A DNA stretch of 64,000 nucleotides from Lyophyllum atratum (GCA_014905825.1 JACGCN010000033.1:544709-608708), one strand, 5' to 3'; positions 46,101 to 58,899 are shown, numbered from the stretch's first letter. Notes: generated by a model from the sequence alone, not told the origin. Translations and numbers: made by a program.

Positions 46101-46158
46101 GCTTGGGCGGTTCAAGAAGAGGGCGGAGGAGGTGAGGGGGGCGATTGAGCAGTTGTGA
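43149..46158 (+). CDS. BIR1: Bir1/survivin-type BIR protein, chromosomal passenger complex
   Basis: Four exons: 43149..43480, 43528..43657, 43707..43816, 43872..46158 (2859 nt, 952 aa). Two BIR domains. BIR1 (about residues 5-105) has zinc-ligand pattern CFMC ... IHWEKC; BIR2 (about 120-210) has CLYC ... EEHRKRATKSGQSC. Then comes a ~700-residue charged disordered region. It includes four imperfect ~34-residue repeats with the core LKKSTRGK (nt about 44455-44765) and poly-acidic and SP/TP-rich parts. A conserved C-terminal helix (ELDMTVEEWIRYQMEVEYD) probably joins Borealin/INCENP-like partners. It targets Aurora kinase to centromeres in mitosis. No RING, so not an apoptosis-type IAP. Confidence 0.9.
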
Positions 46159-47544
46159 GGGTTGATTGTGATGTGGATCTTGGACTTTGCTATTTTTTCG
46201 TCGTTGTCATCTCAATTTCTCGTGCTTACACGCTTTCATGTTATGCGTTGTAGATGTGTTTTTATTTCTGTGACCAGGCGTCCTAGACTTCTTCCCTCAG
46301 TCGCACCTCACATTGAACCAATAAGAATTCCTTCTTGTCGGAAGAAATTCGTCGATTTCAGTTTCCAAATATGTACAACAGTGGCGGTGGCGCGGCTTGA
46401 CCCGTATGTGGGTTGTGTGTCCATGCTTGTATTCGAGGGCCTCGCTTGAAACATACTTTCGTCATCTCTGTCATGATCACTTCGGCCTGCTGTCCAACTG
46501 CTGTCAAAACAGACCTGTTCCTTCCCTTGGGGCGTTTACGAGTGCCAATCACGTCCGCGTGCACTCAACATCCCGGCAATACCCAAGGCTACGATTTTGT
46601 ATAATCTTTGGGGATCTCGGAGAGGAGTCCGTCTTCGGGTTTGGTGGCACATCTTGCTGGGAACTACCGTCGATAAATTAACCACGAGGACTCGGGAGAT
46701 ATCTTATCCTGTGTATTATTCGCTTGCTTCTGGGGTACGCTTCGATACGCACCATGATGGACCTTCTGAGCTGTGTGTCGACCCACTCCGCGTCAGCTTG
46801 CTTCGATCAGCCGTCCGGACGTGTACCCAGGGCAGACTAGTCGCTAATTGTCAATGATATCACACAAGTATGTTCCGTCATCGTTGAAAAGATGGTCATG
46901 ATGGTCAGAAGACTTGAGAAACTGTCCTTTAAAGTTCAGAGTCTTGTGATATGACATTCTGTGCTTCTTCTGTCGCACCCAGCTGCAACCCTGCAGGGAG
47001 GGTACCTCAAGCCTTGTTCCACGCTTTTGCCTGTTGACTGTATACGAGAGTTACATAACATGAGTTCCAGGGATTCATGAGGATCAGTCACGCGTCCCTC
47101 AAAAGTGCGATTCCATCGACATATTTCGGCCCGCAGTTGAACGATCTTCGTTTCTTTCGTGTCTTTCGCGTGGGGGCGTCGGACGCCATCAGTTGATGAC
47201 ATTCTCCATGTACTTTGCGGCCGGAAATTTGCAGGACAAGAGGCGGAAGAAGGCAAGAGTAAGGAGGTTCAATGCTTGTTCAAATGGAATAAGATGGAAT
47301 TACTGGTTTGGTTCTTGCTATTCCGTGATCGCGCAGACGCCCCTACGGGCTTCGATTCAACATACTTTACCGAGGGACCCGAGAGTCGTCATACAAAACA
47401 GCCTGCCTAACAGGAGGGTGGTATAACTCTGACTGCTATCCTGTCCTACTCGCGTCACGAAAATCCACTTAACACCCTCGGCTTCGTTCCGCGATCGTTT
47501 ACCAGAGGGAGTCGGCTGACCGAAGAGCTCGCTAGATTGTACCT
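46159..47544. other. Intergenic stretch, no gene supported
   Basis: 1.4 kb. Open frames are short and unsupported. It presumably contains the Bir1 3' UTR and the promoter of the F-box-type gene. Confidence 0.5.
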
Positions 47545-49199
47545 ATGGCGCACATCCTCAGCCTCCCAGTCGACATATGTCTCTGCCTCTTTCGATACAC
47601 TTCTATTTCAGATGTCTTGAGCATGAGGCAGGTGCGTTCGGGGACTATACATGTATATCCACAATTGACTTCCAAACCACTTAATCCCAGACATGTCGAA
47701 GCTTTCACCTAATTACACATAACCGATGTGTCTGGAACTTGCTTCTAACGACCCTCGTCGAGCAGAAAAATATACCTATCCCGGGTCTTGCCAACCGCCC
47801 AATCTTATCACTGTCTGCCTCCGAGCTTGAGAAACTAGCTCGTAAAACCCTCTCTCTGCATCGTAATTGGACATCACTTTCTCCTATTCCCTCAAACAAG
47901 CTCACAATAAAATGCGACTCGTTACCGATGCAGCACGGACGCTCGGCACCGATTTTTGAATTTCTACCAGGGAGGGGACAGCGATATATGATCTCATTAA
48001 GAAAGACGCGGAGCCTAGACCTGGTCTTCGATCTCCAGTGCTGGGATCTACAGGTGACACCGCCCACATGCATCGCCAAACGTACGGTCGATCGGTTGGT
48101 TCATGGTGAACAGAACACAGGGAAGCCAAGTCTTACTGGCCATACAGTCGCCCGAGTATGTCATACCTTTATAGCATCAGCAAATGCGTGCCTCAGTGTG
48201 GTGTGCATAGGACTGAGCTTCTTGGGATCGACTTCTCCGCCACAAATCCCAGTTCGGGATTTGTGACCATGATGAGATTTCCAGACAGAACAGATCGCCT
48301 CGTCGCTCTTCAGGGAGCATGGGTAGTAAGCCAGGACGAGCATCGCCACCTATACCTCTGGAACACAACGAGCACAAACCCCGGTGACCACGTGGAAATG
48401 AAGAGTTGCGACAATACGGTACGTGCTCTGTATCCTTATCTTCTGCGCAGAGGATCTAATTCAGCTGTAATAGTCAGAAAAAACACTTGAAATGCTCATC
48501 CAAGGCGACGCCATAATTGTCATCCGACTCACGAGATTAGAAATATACGCACTATGCTGGGCTGACACAGAGAAATCGGCCATTTATCCCGTTGCACAAC
48601 ACCGATGGCAGTGGAACCTAGACAGCGTGAGTATGGCGCCTCAAACATCGTGGTCACCGAATGAAGGGAAATACCTCCCGATAAACATTCTTCTTCGCTT
48701 TGGGAGTCGCCTTCCATGGGTGAGTGCTCATGTCTTTCGCCTCAAAGTGATTTTCGAACGGCATTATTCCTAGCCTGTCAACCTCATTCACCACTTCATG
48801 CTACACCCCAACCTCTCATTCGACTCATCAGAACCCATTACCGCGAGTAATGTGCCCTACGACGCCATCCCCGTCCTGCGGAGACAAATTGGCTCCCCAG
48901 TCCGCCTATTTTCGAACTACCACATGGCGGTGGGCTCTCGTGGGACGGCAGTCTGGATCGACAACCATACGGAAGATTATTTTGGCCGGGGGGACTGTGG
49001 GCAGAGGCTTGCGGGCAGTCTGCCTGGGGTGGCTAAGGTCGAGGACCAGGATTCGATGGAGACTGAGTCTTCGATGGAATCATCGGTCTTTAGCTATTGT
49101 GAGAATGACGAATGGACGCGTGTGGCGGTGGATGAGGAGGAAGGAAGGATCGCCCTTGGGTATCTTGATGGCTCTATTGTAGTCCATGAGTATGCCTAA
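47545..49199 (+). CDS. F-box-type protein of the basidiomycete family
   Basis: Five exons: 47545..47631, 47691..48155, 48197..48418, 48474..48719, 48774..49199 (481 aa, phases consistent). Exon 1 plus the start of exon 2 make an F-box-like motif (ILSLPVDICLCLFRYTSISDVLSMRQTCRSFHLIT). The rest resembles the beta-propeller-like C-terminal region of related Agaricomycete proteins, with LELVFDL-like strands, SGFVTMMRF, LPWPVNLIHHFML and VDEEEGRIALGYLDGSIVV. Probably an SCF substrate receptor; target unknown. Confidence 0.78.
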
Positions 49200-49378
49200 C
49201 GGTGCGATACGTTTTCTATACTGTAAGAGAAATCGCTGGTCGTACATTGGGAGCTGGACTGCTTGACTTGTTTTATTCCTGAGCTTTGAAACGATAATAT
49301 ACATACACGATAAATGGACATGTACACGGAGATGATGAAGACTAAGGAGTGGCGATGAGAACCTAGAAGTTGCAACCG

Positions 49379-50830
49379 TTAGATGTGGCTAGTGGCGCGG
49401 AAAGAGTCATGCAATACCGCTGACGGGGTAAGACCAAGGTCTTTCAGTGTCTTCTCGAAGTCTGATCGAGCAAATGTTTTCCTGCAAAGGAGACAAAACC
49501 AACGTTTAAGGGAGTGAATTGACAGATCAAAGGTCTACTCACCTTGGGAAGTGCTGAGCGAAGGTGACTGTCTCGACGTCGACTGTGAGAAGCTGGCCGG
49601 CCAGGAACTCCGCAACTTCGCGAAGTGCTGCGAAGCAAGTGTCAGATTTGAGACTAGAACAGTGGGGTTTGAGCGACGCACGCGCTCCACTAGGCAAGGT
49701 AGTTGTGTAGGGCTGGCCTCCCGTGGACATGCGAATCTGTAACCGGGTTTCCTGATAATCCTTCCCTGCAACCCCAGAGGAAGCAGACGCGGTGGCTGCA
49801 GCGGCTGCTGCTGCTGCTGGGGCCGGGGCAGACTCTCCGCCCGGTATCGGCAAACCGTCGCGGATAGCCTTTTCGCGTGCAAACTTTTCATTTCTGGCTT
49901 TCTTGTCGGCCTCAATTTGGGCTTTGATGGCTGCCTTGGCGCGGGCGTCCTCGATTTTATCTGTGGTTGTCTTCATATGTTTCACCTGTGAGCATAAACA
50001 TGTTCTAAACTCACCTCGTTTCTTCTGCTCGGCCTCCTGCAGGGCCTGCTTGAGTTTCAAATCTTCTTTGACCTTATTCATATCCTTCACGAAATGTCAA
50101 CAGACGCTTCGGACTCATAGTCGCGATGACCGACCTTTCCAGCCTTCCGGCGAATGGCCTCGGTAGCCTTCTGTTCCTTTGCATCTTCTACAGCTTTCAA
50201 GGCGCGTTTCGCAGCCATCTTTTCACGTAGTTCCACCAACTTTTGTTTCTTTTCCTCTTCGGTCAAGGGTTTGATCTAATGGGCCACGATCAATAAGGAA
50301 TGCAGAGACTAGACATTTTCGAGACCTCTTCTGTGGATTCCTCGAACTGATCATGGCCGCTCTTCTCAGCGTGGAAGTTTGCCAACGCGGTGTTGCGGAA
50401 GATCTTGCCGCACTCGGAACACTTGATACTCTGGAGATCGACATAGGCAGGCAATAAGCACTTTGTTTGAGTGTCATCAGAACTTGCGTGCGCACCTTGG
50501 CTTCAACTGCGTTGCTAGCGCTGGCACCGAGACTCTTCAATGCGTCCGCATCTTCGTCGTCGTCAACATCCATTGCATCGCTTCTTGCGCCACTTGACTT
50601 TGCTTCAGTCACGCCACCGAGATCGGGCACATTCTGGCCCTCATGTTCAAGGATATGGTCCATTGCTGGCTGCAAGCCGCGGTTTCCAGTGGCTTTGAGT
50701 GCCCCTGTAGGTGTGGTGGGACAATCGACATTGAGTCTAACGATCAGTGAAGACTATGAAGTTTGTGCGAACATTCAACGCGGGCGCTGTCAAAACCCAT
50801 TCCTATCAGAGTATCCTTGTCGCCCGCCAT
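49379..50830 (-). CDS. UBA-zinc finger-UBX protein (UBXN1/SAKS1-like), one frame break
   Basis: Eight exons, complement: 50773..50830, 50496..50704, 50326..50430, 50135..50276, 50015..50084, 49682..49960, 49543..49627, 49379..49481. Domains: UBA (about residues 4-42, LIGMGFDSARVEWALKATG), C2H2-type finger (CSECGKIFRNTALANFHAEKSGH), charged coiled coil, then UBX (ETRLQIRMSTGGQPYTTTLP ... LTVDVETVTFAQHFPRKTF). UBXN1-type proteins link ubiquitinated clients to Cdc48/p97. Exon 4 is 142 nt where 141 would fit. A run of five A (minus strand, about 50219-50223) shifts LVELREK out of frame with MAAKRALKAVEDAK. With four A the protein would be 349 aa. Confidence 0.85.
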
Positions 50831-51261
50831 TGTGGAATACAAATTGGTGGAGAACGGAGATCGATGATTAAACTAGGTGACGTTGATTAATAGGCGCCCA
50901 TACTGGCGTTACGTAATACCCACTGAGGTACGGGTGGATCGACGACCATATAAAGTCGCAAGAAGCTATTAGTATGTAGAGCAAATCACTGTAATTTAAT
51001 GAATAGCTCAGGCATGTAACACTATGTCGCATGCACCTGCTGCAATCGAGGAAGGATGAATGCTCGAGGAATCGTGCGATAGCGGCAGGTGACCATCGGG
51101 TGGGCGTTGATTGAATTGATGTACCCGATCTTCTGTACACGACCACGACGACTTGTTACGAAGACATTCTCTTACATCTACTCCTCCTGCCTACTGCCTC
51201 TAAGGATCACTAGGCAATCCGTAGGCCGCTATTATCTTACTGCCGTTCCTCGAAGTATTCA
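50831..51261. promoter_or_regulatory. Divergent region between the UBX gene and Rho GEF 2
   Basis: 431 bp between divergent start codons; no specific motif recognised. Confidence 0.4.
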
Positions 51262-54200
51262 ATGCCAAACCGCCCGGTGTCTCCTGTGGATGAGGACCTG
51301 CAGAACCTCTACAACGAAGTTTGGGCAAGCTTTGCAGATGAAACCCCAGCTGCGCCACCAAGCGGACATCTGGAAGAGATATACAGTGCATATGGAGGAG
51401 AGAACAATCATTTGACGTCGCCAACCCAGAAATATGCTGCAACGCCAAATGGATCTCATAGCTGTGCGTAACGGCCTCCATCAGGGTAGATTTCAGATGT
51501 TAACACTGTCTGGTTGCTCTTTGTTGCAGATGTGCAAGGGACATCACCTGGGGGTTCCCGGCACCAGCCAGAAGTATCACCCAAAGTGAACACTGTGCGA
51601 CGTTTGCCACCAACTCCTGGAGGCGCCTCGGCCTCTTCATCTCCTACTACGCCGTTCTCGATGCCCGAACCGGATCCATATCACGATCCCGGCGCTTCTT
51701 CGCCCCAGCGCTCAGGACATTACAGCATTGACTCGTATTCGTCTACCACATCTTCCAACGACCTGCTTCGCAAAGCGACTGCTGCAAACGCCAACGGACG
51801 GCGACTACCTGCTGCCCCAGCTCACAGCACAGGACGACCTGCAGCTACAGGCCTGCCTTCCAATCCTCGTCCTCCCGCTCGAGTGCTCAGCCATGCTTCC
51901 TACGAGTCCAGCTCTAGCGGATACTCAAGTCCCGTATCTCGCGAATCGTCGTATCGCCCTCCCGGCGCTCTTCCTCCAACCGCCCCCGGCATGTACAATG
52001 CAGATTATCCTCCATCGCCTGTATATGGCCGGGACAACATTGACAACCGAAGCATTAATTCGGATTGGTCTTATCAAAAGCCTGCTGACCCTTACCAGTA
52101 CAACCCTTCAGTCTCCCGGTCTTCCAGCGCCCAGAGCTACCCTGTCTCTTATCCGCGTGACCAACTGGCTAGTCCAGTGCTTCCTGCGTCGTCCTTCACA
52201 GCTTCCATTGATGATGCATCTTCATACTGTTCGTATTCTACAATCGACATCACTCTATACTAATACCCATAGCAGATACCGACCCTCGACTGGAACGGAA
52301 CGGATCAGGATCATCACGAGTGCGATACTTAACAAATTCCTCTTCTGTCGCCAGCATGCCTTTCAACGACCGTCATTCGACTGGTCCAACCTCGTCAATG
52401 ACTCATGTCGCTCCGCCCCCGCCCCCACCGCCGCCTCCCGACATTTATACTCGCTCACAAGATCAGGATCCGAGTTATGAATATCCCCTCCCGCCACCGC
52501 CGCCCCCGCATCATTATGCTGAACATGACGCTCAAGATCACACGCGTCTATACGCTAACACGGGTGCGCACCTTGAGCGAAATCCAAGTGATATGTTGAG
52601 GACATTAGCGAACTACGACCAAACGGGACCCTTGGAGCTGCACACTGAGCTCGAACTTGAGGAAGAAGAATACTGGCAGGACGAGGATGACGAGGATGAG
52701 AATCGCTTCATCAACTTCTCTCTGTTGTCCCACATGGCGGTCCAACTGCGAGATAAGGTACCTCGTAGTGTCCAGACGAAGGGTGGCGTCCGGTACGAAC
52801 GAGCATTCACTGGGAAGGATGTCGTGGTGCGTATTATTCCACTAAAATCTCGAGTTATGCTGAAATCTGGTTATTCAGTCGACGATTCAATCTCAAATCC
52901 AACGAGAGCTGGCCATCAATCACGGTGTCTCTACCAACGATCGGCGGGCTGCACTTCAGGTTGCGAGGAGTCTCCAAAGCCAGCTATTCTTCGTTGAAGT
53001 CGAATGGGATAGTCGACCACTTCAAGATAATGTCGAGGATGTGTATACGTTCTTGAGCGACATAGATGGCGCATCCGATGGTCCTCCTGAGCAGGAAGAA
53101 CTGCCTACAGGTGTTGTCACTATGCTCACGCGGTGCTATGCCCCAAGTTGCGGTGATGGCTCCCCTTGTTATGCATATCTTTGTCCTCGAAGGGTACGTA
53201 GAACATCACCATGAAAACTGCGCAGGCACTAGAACTGAGTTCATGTCATCCAGGGCAACTCGATCATGGGGCCTGTTTCATCGCCAGAGGAGACGCTGGT
53301 AGTGAGCAAGACGTGGGAAGTCAAAGTCGGCCCAGAGGTCACCAAGCACCTGTCGGAAACGGAAGTCAGCCGACAAAAGTATGTACCTTTTTCTCTGCGT
53401 CGTCATATTAGATGTAATGAATATCTTGAACTAGCATCATCCACCACCTTATCGAGAAGGAGGAGCAATACGTGCAGGACCTCGATATCGTCGAATCGAA
53501 CTTCATCAAGCCCTTAAGACATGCAAACCCTCCTGTCATCTTATCGAACGTTGAAGAGTTCATCGACGACGTCTTTGGAAACATGCTGGATCTTCGGGAA
53601 TGCAATCGGCGCCTTATCGAGGTTATGTATGTTCGGCAACGTGAAGAGGGTCATGTCATCGGGGCGATTGGCGACATCTTTCTTGACGCTGCGACTGAGT
53701 TCAGATTGGCGTATCCTATATATATTGGCCACCATCCCATTGCGGAAAAGAGGCTGAAGGATGAGATAGAGAGCAATCCGCAGTTCAGGATTTTCCTCGA
53801 GGTTTTATCACTTTCTCCTTGCTGTTACTACGAATCCTGATCATGCGATCCTACCCATTCCTCAGAAGTGCTTGCGCCAGTCCACTCGACAAGGGGATTC
53901 ACTCCGTCTCGACTTGAAACACTTCCTGAACCGTCCCGCTGAGCACCTGCAGAAGTATCCCGGACAGCTCGAGCGTATCCTCGAATTGACAGCCCCGGGA
54001 AACGCAGATAAAGAGTTCTTGGTGCTCGCCATCGATGCTATCAAGAATCTGCAATCCGTTGCCCAGCTGCGGACCTTCCAGTCCGCCATGGGTAAAGGTG
54101 CTCCTGGAAAGTGGGAGTGGCATGATCTCGTGTCAGCTGAAGTTAGGGAGGCTCTGCCGAAGGGCGAAGCCAAACGTCAATCGTGAGGTTCCTTTCGACA

Positions 54201-57200
54201 TCATGCGATGAGCGGAAGGCTAACGAAGTGTCCAGAATTATCTTTGAATTGATCAAAGGTGAGATGGCGTATGTTAAGGATTTGGAGAACATAGAGAATG
54301 TAACGCATCCGTTGTTCGGTGATGTAGAGGCATTGCTGACCGTTCGCTCGACAGATGTACATCATCCCGCTGCGTAATTTGGAACCACCAATTATCGCCC
54401 GCGACCGGCTAGATGAATTCATTGACGATGTGTTCCACAACTATGGGCAGTTGTATAGCCATCATCGTACACTTGTGGACAGACTACTTGAAATCCAGCG
54501 GGACCAACATCCGACAATTAGCAGCGTCATCGAGCCACTAATGGACGCGGCACTGACATTCAGGGATGCGTATATGGAGTACATCCCCAACTACCCCATT
54601 GCGGCATATAGGATCGACGACGAGATGGCTAATAACCTCGCGTTCAAGACATTTGTCGACGTATGCCGCTTTTTAACGACGCTTGCTTTAGGTTCTTACT
54701 TTATTGCGTTTAGTCGTGCGTTCGTCATCCAGACGCCCATCGTTTGGACATGAAGAACTTCATCAACCGTCCTATTCCTCGGCTTCTCCGTTACGAGTTG
54801 CTGTTGAAGGGGATACTCGAGGAAACGCCCGCTGAGCATGGCGACATCCAGGCCATTCCTGGGGTCATTGATTTGATCAAGTCACTTGGGAAGGAGACTG
54901 AACCTGGTGTCGCATCCGCGAAGCAGAAGGTTGAGTTGTGGAGATACAACTCGAATCTGGTCTTCAAGCCAGGAGAATCAATTGTACGTGGAGTCACGTT
55001 TGTGATCTCGCTGTCCAGGTGCTGATCATCTTAATAGGACATGGATCTCTTGAACAAGAACCGGTCGTTGATTCATTCAGGCAAGCTTCTTCGTCAACCA
55101 GAGAGTGGTCTCGAGTGGAATGGATGGAGTGAACTCTTTGTCCTTGTTTTTGACAATTACAGTCAGTCTTTGAGTACGTTATGTGCCCTCAAGTACTGAC
55201 TTGGACATACAGTGGTCATGACGAAGCTCAAAGATAAGGATGGGGTCACCAAGTATCAGGTCAACAGGAGGGTATGTCGATGATCCTACAAATATCAATC
55301 GCACCAATCTGAGCCTCTTATGCAGCCAATACCTCTGGACCTCCTTACTCTTGTCAATTTCACCGACCCGCCAACCCAGAGAAGTACAGGTATCCTTGGT
55401 GGTCTTCGAGGAGAGCGGCATGCGGACCGTGCTAATTCGGCCATGCCCGGAGTTTCGCCTGAGAGCGCTACCGATTCGCGGTCTGTCTATCCTTTGACCC
55501 TTCACCACAACGGGCGAATGGGTGGCCCGTACGTGCTCTACGCGGAGTCCGTGCAGGCTCGTAACGAGTGGAAGATGAAGCTGGAGGAGGCACTTGGGTT
55601 GCGTAAGGTCGTTCAAGAGTCGAACAAGGTATTCGAAGTCGAGACGCTTAGTGCCGACACGTTCCTGATACCGTCGATGGTGGTCAATACCACATCGCCT
55701 GGTTGGAATCAAGACAATGCTTTCACGGGCAAGGTTACGTGCTCCGTACCTTTCAGTGAGTGCCCCAGGTTCCTTGATGATGTAGATACTGATTGCCGTC
55801 AGCGACCTCGAACGGCCGTCCTCTCGTGGCTGTTGGTTGCGCGGAAGGAGTATGGATTGGATATCAACAGGACCCAAATGTAAGTCGCAAAGATCCGTGG
55901 TTGAAGCTTCCTAACGCCTCCCTGCACAGCCATGCGACGTGTTCTTCATTTGAAAATGGTCACACAATGCGCTATGCTGGAAGAATTCGGTATCTTCCTT
56001 GTGCTGGCGGACAAGGTATGCGGTTGATCATTCTTTTGTATCCATTCAATTGAAGCTGGTGCTTCAGTCACTCTTTGCATATCACATTGAAGCCCTCGTC
56101 CCAACACAGCCTCAGAACCATCATGGACATGGCCAGCCTAATCATGTTCCTCAGAAACTCAACGGAACCAAGGATGTGCATTTCTTCAGCGTGGGTACCC
56201 TACACGGGCGCACGCTTATCATCTACATGAAAAAGAAAGGGGTGGGTTGTGTATCTCGACATGCATTGACTGTTTGCTTACGCAAATCGTTATATAGCTG
56301 GAAAGCATTTTCCGTGTCCTTGAGCCAGTTAGCGACAAGATCACTGAGAAAGTGAAAGCTCCTGTTGGATTCGGCTCTCGTCTCGGGTTCCGGTCGGCCA
56401 AGTCGGAATGGTTCCGCGTCTACAGGGACTTCTTCTTGCCTACGGAGTCCTTCGATCTAATCTTCTTGAAGGCGCGGATCGTCGTCCTTTGTGCCAAAGG
56501 CTTTGAGATCATGGATTTGAACGAGTAAGTCATCACTCGGCTTTGGTGGCGCCTTTGCTTAATCGTCTGCTGCGATTTTCCAGCTTCAACAGCGTCACGA
56601 TACCTCTCCTGGAAGACCCAAGAACGGCGTTGGCTAAGCGATGTGAATCATGCCGTCCGATGGGCATGTTCAGGTCGAAGGATGATGAGTTCCTTCTGTG
56701 CTATGATGGTACGCACTCGACAATCAAGCAACGACTGTATTCTGACGGATCTCTCTCTTAGAATTTGGCCTCTACGTTGACAAGCACGGAGATCCAAGTC
56801 GACAAGCGGGCACTGTCGAATGGGAAGGCACTGCTGAGAAGGTCGCTCTCCATTCACCCTACGTCCTGATCTTCGACTCTCGCTTCATCGAGATCCGCGA
56901 CATCGGGACTGGAAGGTTGGTGCAGATCATCCCTGGACATGATGTACGGTGCATTTGGGATGGGAGGGGGGTGGGTGCTAGTATCACAGCGACACCGGCG
57001 AAGGAAATGGGCGAGAGTATGGCGCAGGAAGCGCAGGTGCATGCTGTCATGAATGTGGTGGAAACAACGCCGCAAGGCGGAAGCCGATCGAAGGTTATTG
57101 CGCAGAATGTGATTCAGCTCATTCCGACCATCCCACTTTATCCCCCAGGACCTCTTTCGTCACCAACAGAGCAAGAAAACTACTATCCTCAGTCGTACTT

Positions 57201-57252
57201 CTCCCCACCAAACTCGCCAGAAACGACGCGGCAGCCGTCGGCGTGGAGATAA
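51262..57252 (+). CDS. Rho GEF with DEP, two DH domains, PH and CNH (Rom2-like), paralogue 2
   Basis: Nineteen exons: 51262..51463, 51530..52228, 52276..52826, 52879..53193, 53254..53378, 53435..53801, 53866..54182, 54236..54299, 54355..54660, 54714..54983, 55038..55161, 55213..55271, 55326..55755, 55803..55879, 55930..56015, 56068..56241, 56298..56524, 56584..56708, 56762..57252 (about 1670 aa). Same domain order as the 16.3-22.2 kb paralogue: DEP (FTGKDVV), DH1 (EEQYVQDLDI ... HFLNRPAEHLQKYP), DH2 (GEMAYVKDLENI ... NFINRPIPRLLRY), PH, CNH. Intron positions agree almost throughout. Exon 14 is 77 nt against 78 in the paralogue, so the frame closes only with one extra base near CCCAAAT (55875) or a donor 4 nt downstream. 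A role upstream of Rho1 is inferred from the family. Confidence 0.9.
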
Positions 57253-57510
57253 CCACAAACATGGACCTTTAGAATATTTATCCTGGATGCATTGTCATTG
57301 TTTCGCTACTTCATGCTTTTCTTCCTTTTCATTCAAAACGTATGTTATTCCCCTCCCCTTGCGGGTGTATGTAGGACCCATTGTTGGCAGCGCCAAATAT
57401 AATACTCCAGTTAACAAGAAGCGTTTGTACACATACGTCACGCTTTTACTGCCACCTTGTGATGGATATCCGATTCCACGCAGGGCGCTAGTGCTCTTCG
57501 ACACCCCACG

Positions 57511-58645
57511 ATGTCGTCTAGTTTCAAACGGCATCGAGCACCATCTCATACCTCTTCGTCGTCTTCGACGTCCACAGCGGAGGCGTCCTCCTCCGAGCAA
57601 GTCGTCTCGCACTGGATCAGGCGTCAATGGCCATCCGCTTCTATGTACGCTGCCTCCGACATGCAACCATCGGCCTACGCCTTTGGCGAGCACGCGGGAT
57701 CTGGAGACTCACTATGCTACATACCACGCGCATGTGTGCGAGCAAGGTGGATGTGGTGCTGTATTCCCTGATGCGCGGCTATTGGAGCTGGTAAGTGCGA
57801 GTCAGATATGCCTCATCCACTGTCGATCTGACACTTTATCTCTCTAATGTCTACTTCAGCATCAACGGAATGTCACGATCCTTTAGCTGCCGTCCGGAAA
57901 GACAGAGGAGATAAGATCGTATGTGTTCTGTACCACATACATTTTACTGATTCTATTCTTATCGTCACGATGTTAGTTTGCATGCCATCTCACTTCTTGT
58001 GAACGGCTTTTCTCGACACCAAAGACCCGGCGACTCCACTTGATTCAGGCGCACGCTTACCCCAAGGAATATTTCTTTGGTGTCACGAATAAAGGCGTTG
58101 GTGGCCTGTTGAAGCGATGGGGTGAGGGAGCTACTTTGATTCGAGGAGAGTGGAAGGCCAGGGAGATGAAAGACGATAACGACGACGACGACGACGAGCA
58201 CGCCGAAGACGCTGCCATTGATGTGGATTCCGAAAACGGCCCAGAGACAAACGGAGACCGGGACCATACACTAGGAACGGATCGTGATCTAAGCATAGAT
58301 GACACTCTCGACGGGCTCGCAGATACCATGGATTCGCTGACCCTTGTGCCACCCTCGATTCGATTCGGGCGCGGGGGTATGAAAGGTGGTTTCCTTCATA
58401 GTGCGGAGCGAGGAGGAGGATATGGAGACAGAGGCAATGGCGGTCGTGGCCGGCGTGGGAGGGGAAGGGGAGGCTGGGGGCGAGGGAGAGGCGGGCCCCA
58501 TCCGCAATTGGGTATGGACGTCGATTCCCATGTGCCTTCGGTGTTACAACCCCCTCTGGGACGTGCTGGGAGGGGCCGTGCAGGGATCATTCATGTGCAG
58601 CCAAGAGGCAGAGGCACGAACGGGCACAGGGGTGGCGCCGCTTGA
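57511..58645 (+). CDS. ZNF511-like C2H2 zinc-finger protein with RGG tail
   Basis: Exons about 57511..57790, 57860..57918, 57977..58645. The zinc-finger module runs LLCTLPPTCN ... THYATYHAHVC, CGAVFPDARLLEL, STECHDPLAAVRKDRGDKIFAC, CERLFSTPKTRRLHLIQAHAYP, the spacing known from ZNF511. A poly-Asp stretch and a C-terminal Arg/Gly-rich region (about the last 70 residues, with RGRRGRGRGG) follow; the RGG tail suggests RNA binding. Two uncertainties. The first ~30 codons from ATG 57511 are in a different frame from the first finger. The exon 1/2 junction closes only with a missing base or a donor 4 nt downstream of GTAAGT. Confidence 0.7.
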
Positions 58646-58815
58646 GGTCGAGAAATGTGATGTATTGCTGTACCTATAAGTATCTCCTGGAATCATGTTG
58701 CGGTCTACTGGCCCCTCACATCGATAACTGGGCGTGAACGTTGCGCACGATGTGTTCGGAGGTGGTGCCCTTCGCTCATGTTTCATTCGAAGTCCCCAAA
58801 ACAAAAACAAAAAAT

Positions 58816-58899
58816 TGGACACACCCGGAATTGAACCGGGGACCGCCCGCATGCAACTGAATGCTAAGCGGGCGTGATAACCAACTACACCATGTGCCC
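58816..58899 (-). tRNA. tRNA-Ala(AGC) with 10-nt intron
   Basis: Acceptor GGGCACA/TGTGTCC with discriminator A. Anticodon stem CCCGC/GCGGG, loop TTAGCA-T (anticodon AGC), T arm with GGTTCAATTCC. Intron TTCAGTTGCA (58852-58861) after position 37. Folds fully; nothing unusual in the body. Confidence 0.93.
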
